Assembly (NCBI GenBank): GCA_963740835.1
Contig: CAVUFH010000003.1
Span: forward strand, 992,001 to 1,056,000
DNA: 64,000 bases
From: CAVUFH01 sp963740835
GTDB lineage: Bacteria; Actinomycetota; Acidimicrobiia; IMCC26256; PALSA-610
Direction: 5' to 3'
This document shows, piece by piece, positions 61,082 to 64,000 of the stretch; positions within the stretch are counted from its first letter, which is position 1, and each line of letters begins with the position of its first letter. The position numbers and the translations under genes were made by a program. The notes beneath the pieces are model-generated. The model ran no database searches. It was not told the DNA's origin and saw nothing but the letters and a program-made list of their open reading frames with translations.

Positions 61082-61141
61082 CCCTTTTCATGGTCGCTCC
61101 CGCTCGTTGGGCCTTCGGCCGAGCGGAGCTCCGCTTCGCTC
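61082..61141. repeat. GC-rich palindromic intergenic element
   Basis: Between the convergent ends of udgX and sdhB lies a 60-base stretch. It holds CCGCTCG/CGAGCGG arms and a perfect 14-base palindrome AGCGGAGCTCCGCT (61122-61135). The words GAGCGGAG and GCTTCGCTC recur in similar elements elsewhere (guaA insert, 31.6 kb). It probably acts as a shared terminator. Confidence 0.6.
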
Positions 61142-61924
61142 CTACGGGAACGTCTGGCCGGCGAGGCGGCGCTGCTTGAACTGCGCTTTGACGTAATCGC
61201 GGTTCATCAGCGCGATGAAGTCGATGGAGATCGACTTCGGGCACGCGGCTTCGCACTCGCGATGGTTCGTGCATGACCCGAAGTACGACTCCATCGTGTC
61301 GACCATCGCCACCGTGCGGTCCCAGCGTTCGGCTTGGCCTTGCGGCAGCAGGTTCAGGTGCTGCAGCTTCGCCGACGTGAACAACTGCGCAGCGCCGTTC
61401 GGGCACGCAGCGACGCATGCGCCGCAGCCGATGCAGGCCGCCGCGTCCATCGACGCGTCGGCGACCGGCTTCGGGATCGGGACGATGTTGCCGTCGGGCG
61501 CGCCGCCGGTGCCGGCGCTTATGTATCCGCCGGACTCGATGATGGCGTCGAACGGACTCCGGTCGACGATGAGGTCGCGCACGATCGGGAAGGCCGCGGC
61601 GCGCCACGGCTCGATCGTGATGTGGTCGCCGTCGGCGAACTTTCGCATGTGCAGCTGACACGTCGCCGTCCCGCGCTGCGGGCCGTGCGCCTGCCCGTTG
61701 ATCATCATTCCGCACGAGCCGCAGATCCCCTCGCGGCAGTCGTGGTCGAACGCGATGGGCTCCCGGCCGTCGAGGATGAGGCGCTCGTTGACGATGTCGA
61801 GCATCTCCAGGAACGACATGTCAGGGCTCACACCGGGCACGTCGTAGGTCTCGAACGCGCCCGGCGCCTCGGGGCTCGCCTGGCGCCAGGCCTTGAGCGT
61901 GATGCGGATTGTCTGCTCGGACAC
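61142..61924 (-). CDS. sdhB: Succinate dehydrogenase/fumarate reductase iron-sulfur subunit
   Basis: A 260-residue iron-sulfur subunit. The [2Fe-2S] cysteines are in CREGICGSCG and the later TATC. The [4Fe-4S] site is CIGCGACVAACP, and the [3Fe-4S] site is formed by CTNHRECEAACP. It passes electrons from SdhA to the membrane quinone. GTG 61924 (MSEQTIRITL) follows GGAG; an upstream in-frame Val is GTA and cannot be a start. Stop lies 60 bases from the udgX end. Confidence 0.95.
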   Translation of the reverse strand: MSEQTIRITLKAWRQASPEAPGAFETYDVPGVSPDMSFLEMLDIVNERLILDGREPIAFDHDCREGICGSCGMMINGQAHGPQRGTATCQLHMRKFADGDHITIEPWRAAAFPIVRDLIVDRSPFDAIIESGGYISAGTGGAPDGNIVPIPKPVADASMDAAACIGCGACVAACPNGAAQLFTSAKLQHLNLLPQGQAERWDRTVAMVDTMESYFGSCTNHRECEAACPKSISIDFIALMNRDYVKAQFKQRRLAGQTFP

Positions 61925-61959
61925 CGATGACTCCGTGGATACTCGCGCGTCGGGCTTTG

Positions 61960-63876
61960 CTACTTGTACGAACGCGTCGAAGGGTGGGCGTACTCGAACT
62001 CGAGCTGTTCCTTGTGGAGGATCGGCTCCTTGCCGACGCCGGTGATTTCCCACGCGGCGACGTACGCGAAGTGCTCGTCGTCGCGCAGCGCCTCGCCGTC
62101 CTCGGTCTGGTACTCCTCACGGAAGTGGCCGCCGCAGGACTCGTTGCGGTGCAGCGCGTCGAGCACGAGGAGCTCACCGAACTCGAGGAAGTCGGCGACG
62201 CGGCCGGCCTTCTCGAGCGACTGGTTGCGCGTCTCGTTCTCGCCGAGGACGCGCACGTCCTTCCAGAACTCCTCGCGGATCGCGGGGATCTCCGACAGCG
62301 CCTTGGTGAGGCTCTGCTCGGTGCGCGACATGCCGCAGTTGTCCCAGAGCGTCTTGCCGAGCTGCCGGTGGATGTCGTCGACGGTGCGCTTGCCGTTGAT
62401 CGCGAGCAGCTTGCGCACCTGCTCGTCGACCGCCTGTTCGGCTTCCCGGAACACCGGATCGTCGGTGGGTACGGGCGCGTGTCCGAGCAGTGGCGCGAGG
62501 TACTGACCGATCGTGTACGGCAGTACGAAGTAACCGTCGGCGAGACCCTGCATCAGCGCGGATGCGCCCAACCGGTTGGCGCCGTGGTCGGAGAAGTTCG
62601 CTTCACCGAGTACGAACAACCCCGGCAGGTTGCTCATCAGGTCGTAGTCGACCCACAGACCACCCATCGTGTAGTGGATCGCCGGATAGATGCGCATGGG
62701 GACGACGTACGGGTCCTCGCCGGTGATGCGCTCGTAGATCTCGAAGAGGTTGCCGTACCGCTCCTCGATGACGGGCCGGCCCAAGCGCTGGATCGCTTCC
62801 GAGAAGTCGAGGTAGACGCCGTTCTTCAGCGGACCGACGCCCCGACCTGCGTCGACCTCGCGCTTGATCGCACGCGACGCGACGTCGCGCGGCACGAGGT
62901 TGCCGAAGGCGGGGTACCGGCGCTCGAGGAAGTAGTCGCGGTCGTCCACCGGGATCTGGTCGGGGGAGCGCGGGTCGGCCATCTGCGCGGGCACCCACAC
63001 GCGCCCGTCGTTACGCAACGATTCCGACATGAGCGTGAGCTTCGACTGGAAGTCGTCGCTGGCGGGGATGCACGTGGGGTGGATCTGGGTGAAGCAGGGG
63101 TTCGCCATGTAGGCGCCGCGTTTCGCCGCCCGCCACGCGGCGGTGACGTTCGAGTTCTTTGCGTTCGTGGAGAGGTAGAACGCGTTGCCGTAGCCACCGG
63201 TCGCGAGCACGACTGCGTGGCCGGTCAACGAGAAGACATCGCCGCTGTTCAGATCGCGGCACACGATGCCGGACGCGGCGCCATCCTTGATGACGAGATC
63301 GAGCATCTCCGTGCGCGGATACAGCGCGACGGTGCCCGCGTGCACCTGCCGCATCAGCGCCTGGTACGCACCGAGCAGTAGTTGCTGGCCGGTCTGGCCC
63401 CGTGCGTAGAACGTCCGCGACACCTGGGCGCCGCCGAAGGAACGGTTATCGAGGAGTCCGCCGTACTCACGGGCGAACGGCACGCCCTGCGCGACACACT
63501 GGTCGATGATGTCGACCGACACCTGCGCGAGGCGGTAGACGTTCGCCTCACGCGAGCGGTAGTCGCCGCCTTTGATGGTGTCGTAGAACAACCGGTAGAT
63601 GCTGTCGCCGTCGTTCTTGTAGTTCTTCGCCGCGTTGATGCCGCCTTGCGCGGCGATCGAGTGCGCGCGCCGAGGCGAGTCGTGGAACGTGACGACCTTG
63701 ACGTTGTAACCGGCCTCACCGAGCGTCGCCGCGGCCGATGCACCGGCAAGACCCGAGCCGACGATGATGATGTCGAACCGCCGGCGGTTGGCGGGGTTGA
63801 CGAGCTTCACCTCGAACTTGTGGTTGTCCCACTTCTCTTCGAGTGTGCCTTCGGGGATGTGCGAGTCAAACGTCAA
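61960..63876 (-). CDS. sdhA: Succinate dehydrogenase/fumarate reductase flavoprotein subunit
   Basis: A 638-residue flavoprotein. It has the FAD motif IIVGSGLAGASAAATLGEAG (cited in part) and AHSIAAQGGINAAKNYKNDGDS (HSxAAQGG with the covalent-FAD His). Further motifs are PTCIPASDDFQSKLTLM and FSDHGANRLGASALMQGL. It is somewhat longer than E. coli SdhA and fits the large SdhA of Sdh1-type complexes. A TTG start at 63876 follows ACAGGAGTCC and overlaps the sdhC end by 11 bases. Oxidises succinate in the TCA cycle. Confidence 0.95.
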   Translation of the reverse strand: MTFDSHIPEGTLEEKWDNHKFEVKLVNPANRRRFDIIIVGSGLAGASAAATLGEAGYNVKVVTFHDSPRRAHSIAAQGGINAAKNYKNDGDSIYRLFYDTIKGGDYRSREANVYRLAQVSVDIIDQCVAQGVPFAREYGGLLDNRSFGGAQVSRTFYARGQTGQQLLLGAYQALMRQVHAGTVALYPRTEMLDLVIKDGAASGIVCRDLNSGDVFSLTGHAVVLATGGYGNAFYLSTNAKNSNVTAAWRAAKRGAYMANPCFTQIHPTCIPASDDFQSKLTLMSESLRNDGRVWVPAQMADPRSPDQIPVDDRDYFLERRYPAFGNLVPRDVASRAIKREVDAGRGVGPLKNGVYLDFSEAIQRLGRPVIEERYGNLFEIYERITGEDPYVVPMRIYPAIHYTMGGLWVDYDLMSNLPGLFVLGEANFSDHGANRLGASALMQGLADGYFVLPYTIGQYLAPLLGHAPVPTDDPVFREAEQAVDEQVRKLLAINGKRTVDDIHRQLGKTLWDNCGMSRTEQSLTKALSEIPAIREEFWKDVRVLGENETRNQSLEKAGRVADFLEFGELLVLDALHRNESCGGHFREEYQTEDGEALRDDEHFAYVAAWEITGVGKEPILHKEQLEFEYAHPSTRSYK

Positions 63877-64000
63877 GGCCGGACTCCTGTTTGCACTGAC
63901 CGGTCGGATCGGTGTGCGGACACGCGACGTTGACCCATCCGAGCTGCACTGCGACCGGGAAGGTCAGGTTGCCGACGAGGATGAGGCCCGCGAAGCCTTG
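63866..64000 (-). CDS. sdhC: Succinate dehydrogenase membrane anchor, C-terminal part
   Basis: The minus-strand frame running in from the right edge gives 44 residues ending GQCKQESGLDV, after a hydrophobic stretch (GFAGLILVGNLTFPVAVQLGW) that fits a transmembrane helix (cited in part). Its place directly before sdhA, overlapping it, makes this the cytochrome b/membrane-anchor subunit of the complex. Partial; no heme ligand can be judged. Confidence 0.75.
   Translation of the reverse strand, partial: QGFAGLILVGNLTFPVAVQLGWVNVACPHTDPTGQCKQESGLDV

Noticed and set aside
1..64000. tRNA, rRNA, CRISPR arrays, phage genes
   Set aside because: No cloverleaf-like GTTCGA-type segments in gaps, no direct repeat-spacer arrays and no phage or integrase genes were found by reading.

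Overview
The window is a gene-dense, very GC-rich chromosomal segment. Many genes start with GTG, and many neighbours overlap by 4 bases (GTGA or ATGA), which suggests translational coupling. Gene content suggests an aerobic, heterotrophic actinobacterium, most likely of the Acidimicrobiia type. The signs are a CIRCE-controlled groES after the nnr-alr-tsaE-tsaB-rimI-tsaD block, a GuaB3-type IMP dehydrogenase relative next to guaA, a UdgX-type glycosylase, DUF1918, and a succinate dehydrogenase with a large SdhA and short SdhB. The taxonomic placement is inference. I see no tRNA or rRNA gene, CRISPR array, prophage or insertion sequence, and no gene-free stretch longer than 300 bases.

Region by region. 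0-10.8 kb: a zinc alcohol dehydrogenase, CBS-domain proteins, DUF1918, then the NAD(P)HX repair enzyme, alanine racemase, a hydrolase, a P1 peptidase, a family-4 uracil-DNA glycosylase, the t6A genes tsaE-tsaB-tsaD with rimI, and groES behind a perfect CIRCE operator. 10.9-19.4 kb: acyl-CoA synthetase, CoA-type Nudix hydrolase, MFS exporter, guaB3, a VOC protein, guaA, class I aldolase and D-aminoacyl-tRNA deacylase. 19.5-23 kb: a UvrD/PcrA helicase carrying a 371-residue in-frame intein. 23-31.6 kb: a stand-alone B12-binding domain, sucC (frameshifted in this sequence), sucD, two membrane proteins, purN, purH, folD and a small zinc-ribbon protein. 31.7-40.5 kb: a J-domain protein, malate dehydrogenase, a molybdopterin oxidoreductase, an alkyltransferase-type protein, a histidine phosphatase, divergent class I and class II fumarases, and a cation efflux protein.

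40.5-46 kb is the least understood part. A CbxX-type AAA ATPase is flanked by an inverted pair of about 50-base palindromic repeats. Beside it are a winged-helix-like protein, a free-standing phosphohistidine (PEP-utiliser mobile) domain, two large proteins of unknown function and a MOSC protein. 46-50.6 kb: an FGGY (glycerol) kinase, an alkyl-DHAP-synthase-like flavoprotein and GlpD. 50.6-56.6 kb: small genes (GNAT, rhodanese, cyclotransferase, SRPBCC, DUF4234), then xylose genes xylA, an SMP-30 lactonase and xylB. 56.6-64 kb: a transsulfuration pair (CBS and cystathionine gamma-lyase/synthase), a PhoX-like Tat protein, UdgX and sdhB-sdhA-(sdhC).

Much of the window serves central metabolism. 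Succinyl-CoA ligase, succinate dehydrogenase, both fumarases and malate dehydrogenase together cover the succinyl-CoA to oxaloacetate half of the TCA cycle, though they lie in separate operons. Purine genes (purN, purH, guaB3, guaA) and folD form a second theme. Base-excision repair of uracil (family 4 UDG and UdgX) plus an alkyltransferase-like protein form a third.
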